Notes under the pieces: model-generated
Database searches by the model: none
What the model saw: only the letters and a program-made list of their open reading frames with translations
Told to the model about the DNA's origin: nothing
In this document: positions 17,699 to 25,933 of the stretch, piece by piece
How positions within the stretch are numbered: the first letter of the stretch is position 1
Layout: each line of letters begins with the position of its first letter
Position numbers and translations under genes: made by a program
From: Sphingomonas sp. LaA6.9
Lineage (GTDB): Bacteria; Pseudomonadota; Alphaproteobacteria; Sphingomonadales; Sphingomonadaceae
Direction of reading: 5' to 3'
Length of the DNA: 36,544 nt
Assembly (NCBI RefSeq): GCF_022601895.1
Contig: NZ_JAKVIO010000040.1
Location: forward strand, 1-36,544

Positions 17699-18280
17699 TC
17701 AGCCGTAGCGGCCGATCGCATCGAGCAAGGTCGACTGGAGGCGGTGAACGATCCGTTGAAAGCTCGCATCATCACCAAGTGCTCGTGCCAGGACGATTGC
17801 ACCCTGAATTCCAGATACTGCCTCTTCAGCCAGATCCGCGGCCATCGCTGGCGGAACCCTTGCGACTTCGAGACAGTGTGCCAAGGCCGAAATCCACCGA
17901 GCGAAGTAGTCCTTCACCTTCACCGCGAAGGTTTCGCCAGAGGAGTTAAGCCCCAGGCACCCAACGACGCATACCCGCCTTCCGGAGCGGAAATACGCAG
18001 TCACGTCGCCGAACATGGCCGTAACAGCCGCCGCTGAATCAGTGACATTCTCCAGCGGCGTGAATATCGCGTTGGTGAACCAACCGTCGATGTTCTCGAG
18101 GACCGCCTCCATCATCTCCTCCTTCCCGCGGGGGAAGAAGTTGTAGAGGCTGCCTTTGCCTAGGCCCGTTGCCTTCGACAGCACGGCCAAGCTTGCGCCC
18201 TCGAACCCATGCTCGCGGAATGCCTCTGCCAACGCCGGCAGCGCACTTTCGCGATCAGTGAGGGCGCGCTTGGTACTCAA
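17699..18280 (-). CDS. TetR/AcrR family transcriptional repressor
   Basis: A 193-residue TetR-type regulator. The N-terminal helix-turn-helix (about residues 12-58) has [20 protein letters not shown] followed by [14 protein letters not shown], a standard pattern. The ligand domain includes [14 protein letters not shown]. It overlaps the end of the DUF1348 gene by 4 bases and is second in that operon. Two near-identical palindromes upstream of the operon (18861-18897) are the likely binding sites, giving self-repression together with control of the DUF1348 gene. The inducer is unknown. Confidence 0.9.
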   Translation of the reverse strand: MSTKRALTDRESALPALAEAFREHGFEGASLAVLSKATGLGKGSLYNFFPRGKEEMMEAVLENIDGWFTNAIFTPLENVTDSAAAVTAMFGDVTAYFRSGRRVCVVGCLGLNSSGETFAVKVKDYFARWISALAHCLEVARVPPAMAADLAEEAVSGIQGAIVLARALGDDASFQRIVHRLQSTLLDAIGRYG

Positions 18281-18741
18281 AGGCCGAGGTCACTCAGCGA
18301 AGCGTGGTCATCGGGACGGCGGCCGAGGGGCCAGAAGAACAGCCGCTCCGATTCCTTGATCGGCATTTCGTTGATGCTGGCGTGGCGGTTCGACATGAGT
18401 CCGTCTTCGGCAAAGAGCCAGTTTTCGTTTCCGTAGGCGCGGAACCACTGTCCGGCGTCATCGCGATACTCGTAGGCATAGCGCACGGCAATACGGTTGC
18501 CGGTGAACGCCCACAGCTCCTTGATAAGCCGGTATTCGTGTTCCTTGTTCCACTTGCGCTCAAGGAAGGCCTGCGCCTCCTGACGATTGGTGGCGAACTC
18601 GACGCGGTTACGCCAGCGCGTGTCGAGGGTGTAGGCCAGAGCCACCTTGGCGGCGTCGCGGGTGTTCCAGCCATCTTCGGCCAGACGGACCTTCTCGACA
18701 GCGCTTTCGTGGGTGAACGGGGGCAGAGGAGGACGGGACAT
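18277..18741 (-). CDS. DUF1348 (nuclear transport factor 2-like) protein
   Basis: A 154-residue protein starting [18 protein letters not shown], with the family features [52 protein letters not shown] and [16 protein letters not shown]1348 proteins adopt the NTF2/SnoaL cone fold and are usually cytoplasmic and close to this length. ATG at 18741 has AAAGGA in front. However, the same frame opens at GTG 18834, also with a good site (GGGGA), and the extra 31 residues read as a signal peptide ([20 protein letters not shown]). Export is therefore possible. It is the first gene of an operon with a TetR repressor. Confidence 0.83.
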   Translation of the reverse strand: MSRPPLPPFTHESAVEKVRLAEDGWNTRDAAKVALAYTLDTRWRNRVEFATNRQEAQAFLERKWNKEHEYRLIKELWAFTGNRIAVRYAYEYRDDAGQWFRAYGNENWLFAEDGLMSNRHASINEMPIKESERLFFWPLGRRPDDHASLSDLGL

Positions 18742-18860
18742 TTGATTTCCTTTCGAGATGTGAATGGTCTTGGCAAGGGCCGGAGCCGCAAGGGCCGCAG
18801 CAGGAAGGGCAGCTATGAAAGTGCGGCGGTTCACTCGATTCCCCTTTGGGGCTGTTGACT

Positions 18861-18897
18861 TGTACCAATCGGTACATCATTTGACCGATCGGTACAA
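18861..18897. promoter_or_regulatory. Tandem TetR operator
   Basis: TGTACCAATCGGTACA (18861-18876) and TGACCGATCGGTACAA (18882-18897) are two palindromic sites whose centres are 20 bases apart, just upstream of the DUF1348/TetR operon. The outer arms GACTTGTACC and GGTACAAGTC also pair, making the whole stretch (18857-18900) a large palindrome. Spacing and form fit two TetR dimers bound side by side. That the repressor next door binds here is inference. Confidence 0.75.
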
Positions 18898-19049
18898 GTC
18901 ATTTTTCACGAGGTAAACCCGCATCCGGTCCAGCGACCGGAAGACGCTGCATTTTCAGTGCCTTTGGTGTGAAGGGTGCGCCAAGGTACGGCTGGCGCCG
19001 GGAGGCATGGGCCGCAATTAGTGACTCGTGCCTCGAAACAGTCGGCCCG

Positions 19050-19175
19050 TCAGAAGGGCTTCGTCGGAAGGTACTTGCCGTCGAGCGTGATGACGCAGCG
19101 GTGGCCGCCTTCGTGGTCTTCGCGCTTTTCGAGCTTCAGCTTGAAGTTGATCGCGCTGATGGCAACCGATTCCAT
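19050..19175 (-). CDS. Short open frame of 41 residues, unknown
   Basis: Starts [20 protein letters not shown] and ends [12 protein letters not shown] before TGA. The composition (charged, balanced, with [13 protein letters not shown]) looks protein-like and unlike a random frame. I recognise no family. It may be the C-terminus of a lost larger gene, since it adjoins a LysR remnant on the other strand. No strong ribosome site is seen. Confidence 0.3.
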   Translation of the reverse strand: MESVAISAINFKLKLEKREDHEGGHRCVITLDGKYLPTKPF

Positions 19176-19190
19176 TGATGTTGCGGGCAT

Positions 19191-19533
19191 CGAGAGGGAG
19201 GAGATGGTTCTGCTGAGCGGGGGCTTCGCGACACGTCAAACCATCGACAAGCATTTCAAGCGACACTGGTTCAAGCCAAATGTTGTCATCGAGACAAGTT
19301 CGATGACGACGCTGATCGAACTTGTGCGGTCCAGTTCGTTTGTGACAGTCCTTCCGGACGCTGTTGCCTTAGAAAGAGACGACCTGCGTTTCCGCCCCCT
19401 TCTTCCTGCGATCGATGAACGAAGGGTCGTATTGCTACAGCGCGAGGGTGGCTATTGCTCGGCCGCTGCAAGGGCATTCGTCGCTACGCTCGATGCTTTC
19501 GTGCAGGAGCTAGGGGCGCCGCCGCTGACTTAG
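19191..19533 (+). pseudogene. LysR-type regulator, C-terminal effector-domain remnant
   Basis: Encodes about 113 residues of a LysR substrate-binding domain: [49 protein letters not shown] and RRVVLLQREGGYCSAAARAF. The N-terminal helix-turn-helix and first half of the effector domain are missing, and the sequence upstream in this frame (18976-19190) is not LysR-like. The end (TAG at 19531-19533) is intact. It is a 5'-truncated remnant. Confidence 0.72.
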
Positions 19534-19599
19534 TTCGCGCTCGGCACCTCATGCCAGCAGCGTGTGGGGCTGATAGATCCTCGGCATAAAATGAACCAG

Positions 19600-20451
19600 T
19601 CACGCCGCCGCCATCTTCTCAAGCTTTGCCAGGAAAAAGCGGTCGCTCCATAACGCCAGCGACTTCGCCTCCGCCGGGCGCAGGAAGCGCCTGACATCGT
19701 CGGCGGCGGCTTTCCAGTCGATAGTAACTATGGTGTTCCGTAGCGTGTCCTCCAGCCATGCCATGTCAATCTGGAGAGCGTCCCGCCCCGCCCATGGGCC
19801 TGCCTGGATGAGGGCGGCTTGGAGATGTGTCAGATTGGGAAGCACCCCGTTCGAAACATACCAAGAGAAGTCAAACCAATCCCGCCCTTTCAGATAGCCT
19901 CGGCAGAGGAGCGCGTGGATTTTTAACGCGAAGTTGGACGGCAAATCCTGATGCCGCACCTCGTAATCGGCAGGGAAATCGAGAAAGGTGGTAGTTTCGC
20001 CAGACGCGGATGGTGGATTGGTATCGATTTCCAGCTTGATCCTGATGGTCTTGCGGCGTCCCGTTCCTGCGAAGGTCAGGTCGAGCTGGCTAGCAATAGA
20101 ATTATCCTTGAGCACCGCCTCCCGGACAGCTTTGTCCATCCTCTCTTTCGGCTGGGCATCAAGCTTCAATCCGAACTGGGCGAAAACCTCGACCAGAGTT
20201 TTGAGATAAGGTGCCCAGTCGAATTCAGGGTTGGGTGACCGAAGCATGAAATCGAGAGCTTCGGAAAACCTGGGCAGGCGATGCAGGATACGCAGGCTCG
20301 TGCCGCCCTGAAAAAGGGCAACATCGAAAAAATCGCCACGCCATAGCGCATACAAGGCGATCTCCTGGATGGTCTCCTTGGTCGCATTCTCTTCCTCGAC
20401 CGCGTTGGCTGCGCGATATTGGCGAAGCTTCTCCTGAATGATTTCAATCAT
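19600..20451 (-). CDS. AbiEii/AbiGii family nucleotidyltransferase toxin
   Basis: A 283-residue protein of the AbiEii nucleotidyltransferase family, the toxin half of AbiE phage-defence (type IV) modules. Motif I reads FQGGTSLRILHRLPRFSEAL with Asp67 following. Families of this fold normally carry two acidic residues two apart (often SEDLDF); here the first position is Ala65, which is odd. Later segments include LDFPADYEVRHQDLPSNFAL and KIHALLCRGYLKGRDWFDFS, typical of the C-terminal half. The gene overlaps the antitoxin gene by 4 bases. Toxicity should not be assumed given the altered residue. Confidence 0.85.
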   Translation of the reverse strand: MIEIIQEKLRQYRAANAVEEENATKETIQEIALYALWRGDFFDVALFQGGTSLRILHRLPRFSEALDFMLRSPNPEFDWAPYLKTLVEVFAQFGLKLDAQPKERMDKAVREAVLKDNSIASQLDLTFAGTGRRKTIRIKLEIDTNPPSASGETTTFLDFPADYEVRHQDLPSNFALKIHALLCRGYLKGRDWFDFSWYVSNGVLPNLTHLQAALIQAGPWAGRDALQIDMAWLEDTLRNTIVTIDWKAAADDVRRFLRPAEAKSLALWSDRFFLAKLEKMAAA

Positions 20452-21128
20452 CCAACGCGTCCTTTGACTTCGCCGTTGTTCGTCAGAACGGCGCCCTCGA
20501 GTGATTGGAGGAAATGGTTGGCGGCCTTGTGCTTGTAAACGGGGCGGAGCGCGGAGAAATCCTTGCGCTTAAGCGACAACAGCCGATCCTCGTCGATGCG
20601 CATGCCCGTGATAAGCCAGTCCAAACCGGACCAGCGTTCTTTCCGTAGGGCGACAAGATCCATCAGTGCTCGCAAAGGCTGTGCGACGAACGCCGCAAGG
20701 TTGCCGAACTTTTCCCGATCGACGTCCGTCAGAAACTGGTATTCCTTTAGCGCGAGGGGATGAAAGCTGAATTGTCCGAGAGATGGCGTGTCATAGGTAA
20801 TCGTCTTGCGGCTGGGCGAAACGCTTGCCGTGGTGAAGACGGCCTCCGGAATCCAGCCGTGGTAGGCGAGGGCGGTTTCAAAGGAGATATAGCTTCCTGG
20901 CAGAAGCGCTTGGGCAGCAACGAAGGGATGGATGGCTTCGTTGCTGGTTCGCTGACCCAACATATAGGTGGCTCGCTTGAGACGGATCAGAGAACCGTCC
21001 TTCAGAGCCCTGTGTACCAGAGCATGACGGCGGGCATCACTCCCGCCCAACAACTCGCGAAGCTGGCCTTCGTTGAAGATCCGCTCAGCAAGCTTCGATC
21101 CTGAAACTTGTTTGGACAGAGAATTCAT
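20448..21128 (-). CDS. AbiEi family antitoxin/transcriptional regulator
   Basis: A 226-residue protein. The N-terminal winged-helix part includes ARRHALVHRALKDGSLIRLK followed by RATYMLG, and the C-terminal AbiEi domain has GSYISFETALAYHGWIPEAV and FSFHPLALKEYQFL. AbiEi proteins repress their own operon by binding inverted repeats and neutralise AbiEii. It is the upstream gene with a 4-base overlap to the toxin. The start is ATG at 21128, right after a perfect inverted repeat (21141-21157) that fits an operator. Confidence 0.88.
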   Translation of the reverse strand: MNSLSKQVSGSKLAERIFNEGQLRELLGGSDARRHALVHRALKDGSLIRLKRATYMLGQRTSNEAIHPFVAAQALLPGSYISFETALAYHGWIPEAVFTTASVSPSRKTITYDTPSLGQFSFHPLALKEYQFLTDVDREKFGNLAAFVAQPLRALMDLVALRKERWSGLDWLITGMRIDEDRLLSLKRKDFSALRPVYKHKAANHFLQSLEGAVLTNNGEVKGRVG

Positions 21129-21140
21129 AAATTCCAGATA

Positions 21141-21157
21141 CTTTCAAATATTGAAAG
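21141..21157. promoter_or_regulatory. Candidate AbiEi operator
   Basis: CTTTCAA-ATA-TTGAAAG is a perfect 7-bp inverted repeat in an AT-rich patch 13 bases before the abiEi start. AbiEi proteins are known to bind inverted repeats in their own promoter. Confidence 0.6.
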
Positions 21158-21679
21158 TTTCAAGAATTTCCTGCATCGCGTCGCTTGGCCGGGAAGCAGC
21201 GCCGAATCATCTGCCGACGACATGATTTTCGCAGCTTTAGGACTCGAACCGATCCGATAAAAAGTCCCAGGGTATCAGTCATGGTATCGCGTTGCGATGA
21301 CCCTCAAGAAATGGCTGTTTTCTGAGCTAGAAGCACTTGTTTTTGGGTCGTGTCCCTGATGATGGTGTAGCTCGGTGGGAGCGCGCTGACAGCGCTTGCA
21401 GCGAGCGCGCTGCGGTTGACGAATGAGCTATCGCGTCGGCGAACAACCCGCTCTTGCTATTTCCCTCTCACTTGGCCTCTCACGGCAATTTTGAAGCGTG
21501 CGAACACAAATGGTGCATCAGGCAGGCAGCCATGCCTGCGAGTGTTTCAGAAAATCGTAAGAAGATGGAAAAAAATTTCGTCCTCTTTGAGGGGTAAGGC
21601 ATTTGGCTGCGTATTATCAGGGTGCGGTGCAACCTGCGATAATCGATATAAGTCATTGAAAAAACATCAAAAATCTGGG
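21158..21679. other. Non-coding gap between abiE and the TonB receptor
   Basis: No gene is supported. AGCGCGCT occurs twice around 21380-21412 as part of a local GC-rich repeat, and GGGTCGTGTCCCTGATGATG near 21345-21364 could be the tip of an insertion sequence, though I cannot name it. The right part becomes AT-rich toward the promoter of the TonB receptor. Confidence 0.4.
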
Positions 21680-21695
21680 TTGACCTGTATATACA
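21680..21695 (+). promoter_or_regulatory. Promoter region with HutC-type operator
   Basis: TTGACC (21680-21685) resembles a -35 box and is followed at once by the perfect palindrome TGTATATACA (21686-21695). This is the kind of site bound by HutC-type GntR regulators. A related site (TGTATAGACA on the minus strand) sits at the gntR gene of the same cluster. I see no clear -10 box, so the exact promoter is uncertain. Confidence 0.6.
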
Positions 21696-21743
21696 ACTCG
21701 TGGTCTCTGTCCCCAACTAGAAGACGGGACAGGGAGCAATCGC

Positions 21744-24449
21744 ATGAAGAAGAGGACGGCGCTGCTACTCGGCGCGACCATTTTAGGGGGACTTTCGACG
21801 TCCGCTCTGGCGCAGTCGCAGGGTTCGGCGAACGATACCGCCGAGAGCGCAAGCAGCGGCGCCGGAGAGATCATCGTAACGGGATCGAGGATTCGCAGAC
21901 AGGACCTGGCAGGCGTCGGTCCAGCTACGGTCGTTTCGGCAGAGCAGATCGAGAATACCGGCGTTGTGAACATCGAGACTGTCCTGCAGCGGCTCCCCGC
22001 CAATGCCGGCTTCGCGGGCAACCAGAGTTCGGCATACTGGACCAACAACGGTTACGGCACCGCGCAGGTCAATCTGCGCGGCCTCGGTATCAAGCGCACG
22101 CTGGTGCTGCTAAATGGCCGCCGCCTGGTCGCAGGCGGCACCGGCGCCAACTCGTCGCCCGATCTCAACATGATCCCGGTCGTCGCGCTCGCGCGCACCG
22201 ATGTGCTGAAGGACGGGGCCTCGGCGATTTATGGCGCGGACGCAATGGCCGGTGTCGTTAACCTCGTCACCCGCGCCGATTATGAGGGGCTGGGCGTCAG
22301 CGCGCGCCACGGTATCACCGAGCGCGGCGACGGCTCCGACTTCTCCGCAGACCTGATCTGGGGCATCCGCAACGACCGCGGGGGCTTCATGGCGGCGGTC
22401 ACCTATCAAAAGACAAGCGCGGTAAACATGGCGAGCAGGGCTCCCTGCTCTCTCGCAGAGACCACACCGGGCACGCTCTCGTGCGTCAACAGCGCCTCGA
22501 CCATTGGCGGTCGCGCGGTGCTGCCCAATGGCCAGCAGATCAACTTCAACCAGGTTCCGGGTGGCAACGGGAATTTCTACGAGCCGTACAGTGCTGCCAA
22601 GCACAATTTCAATTCGGCGCCGTTCCTGAATGCGGTGAGTCCGGTCGAGCGGGTCAGCACCGCCTTTTTTGCTGACTATGATGTCACCGAGGATATCGAG
22701 GCGTTCGGCGAATTCCTCTATACCTTCCGCAAGTCGAACCAGATCGCGACGCCCGGCACGCTTCGCAACCTGGCGATTTCCGCAAGCAACCCGACCAACC
22801 CCACGGGCCAGAACATCGTCCTCATTCAGCGCCGGCTTGCCGAACCGGGGCCGCGCCAGTTCTTCCAGGAAACCGATACCTGGCAGGGCACGATGGGCTT
22901 TCGGGGCAAATTCGCCAATGACTGGGCGTGGGAAATCGCGGGCAGCTTCGGGCGCAACACCGCGGTCGATGGCTCGACCAACATCGCCAATCTCGAGCGC
23001 GTGCGCAACACGATCGACACGAGCAAATGCAGTCTCGCCGCAGGCGCCGCCATCCCGTGCGCTGACTATCTGGGCTTTGGCGACCTGACACCGCAGGTGC
23101 TCGACTACATCCTTTTCACGTCGCGCGATCGCGGCGGCAACGAGCTTGCCACCGTCACCGCCGATCTGACCGGCAGCCTCTTTGAACTACCCGCCGGCCC
23201 TGTCTCGTTCGCGACGGGTGCCGTATATCGCAAGGAAAAGGGCTGGCGCGATCCCGATCCGTTGACCGTGCTCGGCGTCGCCAATACCAACCAGCAGGAT
23301 CCGATCTCGGGATCGAGCACCGCCAAGGAAGCTTATCTCGAACTTTCGGTACCCGTGCTTGCCGACGCGCCTTTCTTCAAGGCGCTGACACTCGACGGTG
23401 CGGTGCGCTATTCGAACTACAATCTGTTCGGCAGCGACTGGAACTACAAGCTCAGCGCCGACTGGATGATCAACGACGATATCCGTCTGCGCGGCACTTA
23501 TGGCACTGGCTTCCGTATTCCCAACGTCCCCGAGCTCTTCGGCGGCGTGTCGGAAGGCAATCTGACGACGACCGATCCGTGCAGCCGCTATTCGACCAGC
23601 GGCAATGCGACGCTGATCGCCAACTGCCAGGCCTCGGGCGTGCCCGCCAACTATGTCCAGTTGGGCACGACCATCCTGACCACCGTCGGGGGCAACGAGG
23701 ATCTCGAGCCCGAGAGTTCGACCACTTGGACGATCGGAACGGTAATCCAGCCGAAAGGCCTGGTCCCGGGCCTGTCGCTTACTGCGGACTGGTTCGATAT
23801 CGACATCAAGGACGCGATCCGCGCTATTCCGGGCTCGACCAAGCTCGCGGTCTGCTATGCAAGCACCAATCTTTCGAGCGAGTTCTGCGACGATTTCACG
23901 CGCAGCTCGCTGACCGGCGAGGTCACCTTCCTATCGGCGCAGCCGATCAACACTGGCCGCGAGCAGATGAACGGGCTTGATTTGGGCCTCGTCTACAACC
24001 GCACAATCGGCGACGTTACGGTGTCGCTCGACCTCAATGTCACATACCTCAACAAATATGTCGTGCTCCCCTTCCCGGGCGGCGATCCGATCAACTTCGA
24101 CGGCTTCATCGGCGGCGGCAATGGCGGCTATCCGAAGTGGCGCGGCTATGGCGTGCTGACCGCCGAGAAGGATGGCTTCAGCGCGACCTGGTCGACCCAG
24201 TGGATCGGCAAGGCGACCGACTTCAACGCGTCGCCCGGCGAGATCGGCTACGAGACGCCCGATGTCTTCTACCACAACGCGCAGCTCGCCTTCGAAGTGG
24301 ACGAGAAGACCCGCTTCCAGATCGGCGTCGACAACATCTTCGACAGGAAGGCGCCCTATATCCAGAGCTTCACCGATGCTAACACCGACACCATGACCTA
24401 CGACCTGCTCCGTCGACGGTTCTATGTCGGTTTCCGTACCGCGTTCTGA
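21744..24449 (+). CDS. TonB-dependent outer-membrane receptor
   Basis: A 901-residue receptor. A signal peptide (MKKRTALLLGATILGGLSTS, then ALAQ) is followed by a TonB-box-like EIIVTGSRIRR, the plug domain (about 50-170, with VNLRGLGIKRTLVLLNGRRL and DGASAIYGADAMAGVVNLVT) and a long beta-barrel that ends in RRRFYVGFRTAF with the usual terminal Phe. Cys pairs in loops (APCS/LSCVN, DPCS/ANCQ) may form disulphides. The style is that of sphingomonad receptors for organic compounds or metal chelates; the ligand is unknown. GGGAG lies before the ATG. It heads an operon with two PepSY proteins, and a HutC-type regulator follows, so the ligand may be linked to the effector of that regulator. Confidence 0.93.
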   Translation: MKKRTALLLGATILGGLSTSALAQSQGSANDTAESASSGAGEIIVTGSRIRRQDLAGVGPATVVSAEQIENTGVVNIETVLQRLPANAGFAGNQSSAYWTNNGYGTAQVNLRGLGIKRTLVLLNGRRLVAGGTGANSSPDLNMIPVVALARTDVLKDGASAIYGADAMAGVVNLVTRADYEGLGVSARHGITERGDGSDFSADLIWGIRNDRGGFMAAVTYQKTSAVNMASRAPCSLAETTPGTLSCVNSASTIGGRAVLPNGQQINFNQVPGGNGNFYEPYSAAKHNFNSAPFLNAVSPVERVSTAFFADYDVTEDIEAFGEFLYTFRKSNQIATPGTLRNLAISASNPTNPTGQNIVLIQRRLAEPGPRQFFQETDTWQGTMGFRGKFANDWAWEIAGSFGRNTAVDGSTNIANLERVRNTIDTSKCSLAAGAAIPCADYLGFGDLTPQVLDYILFTSRDRGGNELATVTADLTGSLFELPAGPVSFATGAVYRKEKGWRDPDPLTVLGVANTNQQDPISGSSTAKEAYLELSVPVLADAPFFKALTLDGAVRYSNYNLFGSDWNYKLSADWMINDDIRLRGTYGTGFRIPNVPELFGGVSEGNLTTTDPCSRYSTSGNATLIANCQASGVPANYVQLGTTILTTVGGNEDLEPESSTTWTIGTVIQPKGLVPGLSLTADWFDIDIKDAIRAIPGSTKLAVCYASTNLSSEFCDDFTRSSLTGEVTFLSAQPINTGREQMNGLDLGLVYNRTIGDVTVSLDLNVTYLNKYVVLPFPGGDPINFDGFIGGGNGGYPKWRGYGVLTAEKDGFSATWSTQWIGKATDFNASPGEIGYETPDVFYHNAQLAFEVDEKTRFQIGVDNIFDRKAPYIQSFTDANTDTMTYDLLRRRFYVGFRTAF

Positions 24450-24465
24450 GGCAAGGAAGAAGGTC

Positions 24466-25182
24466 TTGGCAAAGATACGCTGGCCGCTCGTCGTCAGACG
24501 GACGCACAAATGGATTGCCCTGTTCATGGGCTTTCAGGTCGTACTCTGGACGCTCACGGGTTTCTACATGGTGGTCGTCCATATCGACACGATCCATGGC
24601 GATCACCTGGTGCGCGCGCCCCTTGCCCGCCCCTATGAGCTTGGGGGCCTCGCGCCGCCATCACGGATCGTGGCGGCGGCTCCGGGGACCTCAGAAGTGC
24701 GGCTCCAGCGCCATTTCGACAAGCCCGTGTGGCGCGCCGAGACGCCTGAGGGGCCCGCGCTCTATGACGCAAAGACGGGCAGCCGTCTCGCGCCGCCGGG
24801 CGAACAGGACATCCGTGCGCTCGCGAGGCGCATCTACACGGGGCAAGGGAACATCGTTGCGGTCAAGCTGCTGACCGAGGCGCCCCAGGAGATGCAGTCG
24901 CGCAAGCCACCCTACTGGCAGGTCGAGTTCGAAGGCTGGAACCGGCCGACATTCTATCTGTCGCCGGCGACGGGCGAGCTCCTCTCGCGGCGGCACGCAC
25001 TCTGGCGTGTGTTCGACTTCGCCTGGATGCTCCACATCATGGACTATGACGAGCGCACCAACGTCAACAATCCGCTCCTTCGGGTCGCAACCTGGAGCGC
25101 GTTTGCGATGGCTGTGAGCGGCGCCTGGCTGCTCATCTGGTCTTTCCCGCGCCGCAAGAAGAAAAAGAAGGCCACGGCATGA
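24466..25182 (+). CDS. PepSY-domain membrane protein (first)
   Basis: About 238 residues from TTG at 24466, chosen because AAGGAAGAAGG precedes it and it lies just after the receptor stop. An ATG at 24424 in the same frame would overlap the receptor end by 26 bases and lacks a ribosome site. A first membrane helix (WIALFMGFQVVLWTLTGFYM) is followed by a periplasmic PepSY-type region, the segment FDFAWMLHIMDYDERTNVNN and a C-terminal helix with AWLLIWSF and a Lys-rich tail. PepSY membrane proteins often accompany TonB receptors and may reduce or process the imported ligand; several relatives are iron reductases. It overlaps the next gene by 4 bases. Confidence 0.85.
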   Translation: MAKIRWPLVVRRTHKWIALFMGFQVVLWTLTGFYMVVVHIDTIHGDHLVRAPLARPYELGGLAPPSRIVAAAPGTSEVRLQRHFDKPVWRAETPEGPALYDAKTGSRLAPPGEQDIRALARRIYTGQGNIVAVKLLTEAPQEMQSRKPPYWQVEFEGWNRPTFYLSPATGELLSRRHALWRVFDFAWMLHIMDYDERTNVNNPLLRVATWSAFAMAVSGAWLLIWSFPRRKKKKKATA

Positions 25183-25919
25183 AACGCATCCGTCTCTCAG
25201 CGCTCCTGTTCCGTCGCATCCACAAATGGGTGGGACTGATACTGGGGCTCCAGTTTCTGCTCTGGGCTTTGAGCGGCTCGGTGATGGCGCTGCTCGATAT
25301 GGACGAGGTCGGCGGGCATGACATGGCGGCGACGCATGCTCATCCCCTGCCGCTCGATACGGGGTTCATCGATCCGGCGAAGATTGCGGGGATCGGGCCC
25401 ATCTCGGAGGTGACCCTGCGCGATCTCGCAGGCCGGCCCGTCTATGAGCTTCGTACCGAGAAGGGAATGCGGCTGGCTGACGCCATTGATGGAACACCCG
25501 TCACTATCGACGCCGATACAGCGCGCTCGGTCGCGTCGATGATGAACGAAGCTGCCATCCGCGGCGTCAAAGTCCTCTCAAAACCCAATCTCGAGGCGCG
25601 CGAGCATAAGGGAGCGATGTGGCGCGTGGATTTCGCGGACAAGGCCAACAGCAGCGCCTATGTGTCCGCCGAAACCGGTCGCTTCCTCGTCATGCGCGGC
25701 GATACCTGGCGGACCTGGGATTTTTTCTGGATGCTCCACAACATGGACTATGTGAACCGCACCAGCTTCAACCACCCGTTCATCATCTTCGTCGCTTTCG
25801 GCGCGCTCTGGCTCTCCGGAACCGGATTCTACCTCTTGTTCAAGAGCTTCAGTCGAGCGGATTTTCGTTGGTTGCGCCGCCGCCGTGCAGTCGCCCCAAC
25901 GCCCGTGACCTATGTATAA
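25179..25919 (+). CDS. PepSY-domain membrane protein (second)
   Basis: A 246-residue paralogue of the preceding gene. It has an N-terminal helix (RRIHKWVGLILGLQFLLWAL), a His-rich patch soon after (GGHDMAATHAHPLP), a periplasmic PepSY-like region, then WDFFWMLHNMDYVNRTSFNH, which is the same landmark as in the first copy, and a last helix (FGALWLSGTGFYLLF) with a basic tail. The two copies together could form a heterodimer that passes electrons or protons across the membrane. The start ATG overlaps the stop of the first copy (ATGA). It is convergent with the regulator gene, leaving only 14 bases. Confidence 0.87.
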   Translation: MKRIRLSALLFRRIHKWVGLILGLQFLLWALSGSVMALLDMDEVGGHDMAATHAHPLPLDTGFIDPAKIAGIGPISEVTLRDLAGRPVYELRTEKGMRLADAIDGTPVTIDADTARSVASMMNEAAIRGVKVLSKPNLEAREHKGAMWRVDFADKANSSAYVSAETGRFLVMRGDTWRTWDFFWMLHNMDYVNRTSFNHPFIIFVAFGALWLSGTGFYLLFKSFSRADFRWLRRRRAVAPTPVTYV

Positions 25920-25933
25920 GCGTTACGGAGCGG

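Noticed and set aside
21236..21275. GGACTCGAACC, the reverse of a tRNA T-loop (GGTTCGAGTCC)
   Set aside because: The flanking bases do not pair as a T-arm and no anticodon or acceptor stem can be drawn, so no tRNA or clear attachment site is called.
21345..21420. GGGTCGTGTCCCTGATG plus AGCGCGCT repeats as an insertion-sequence tip
   Set aside because: No matching transposase fragment or second end is present in the window, so only mentioned in the gap note.
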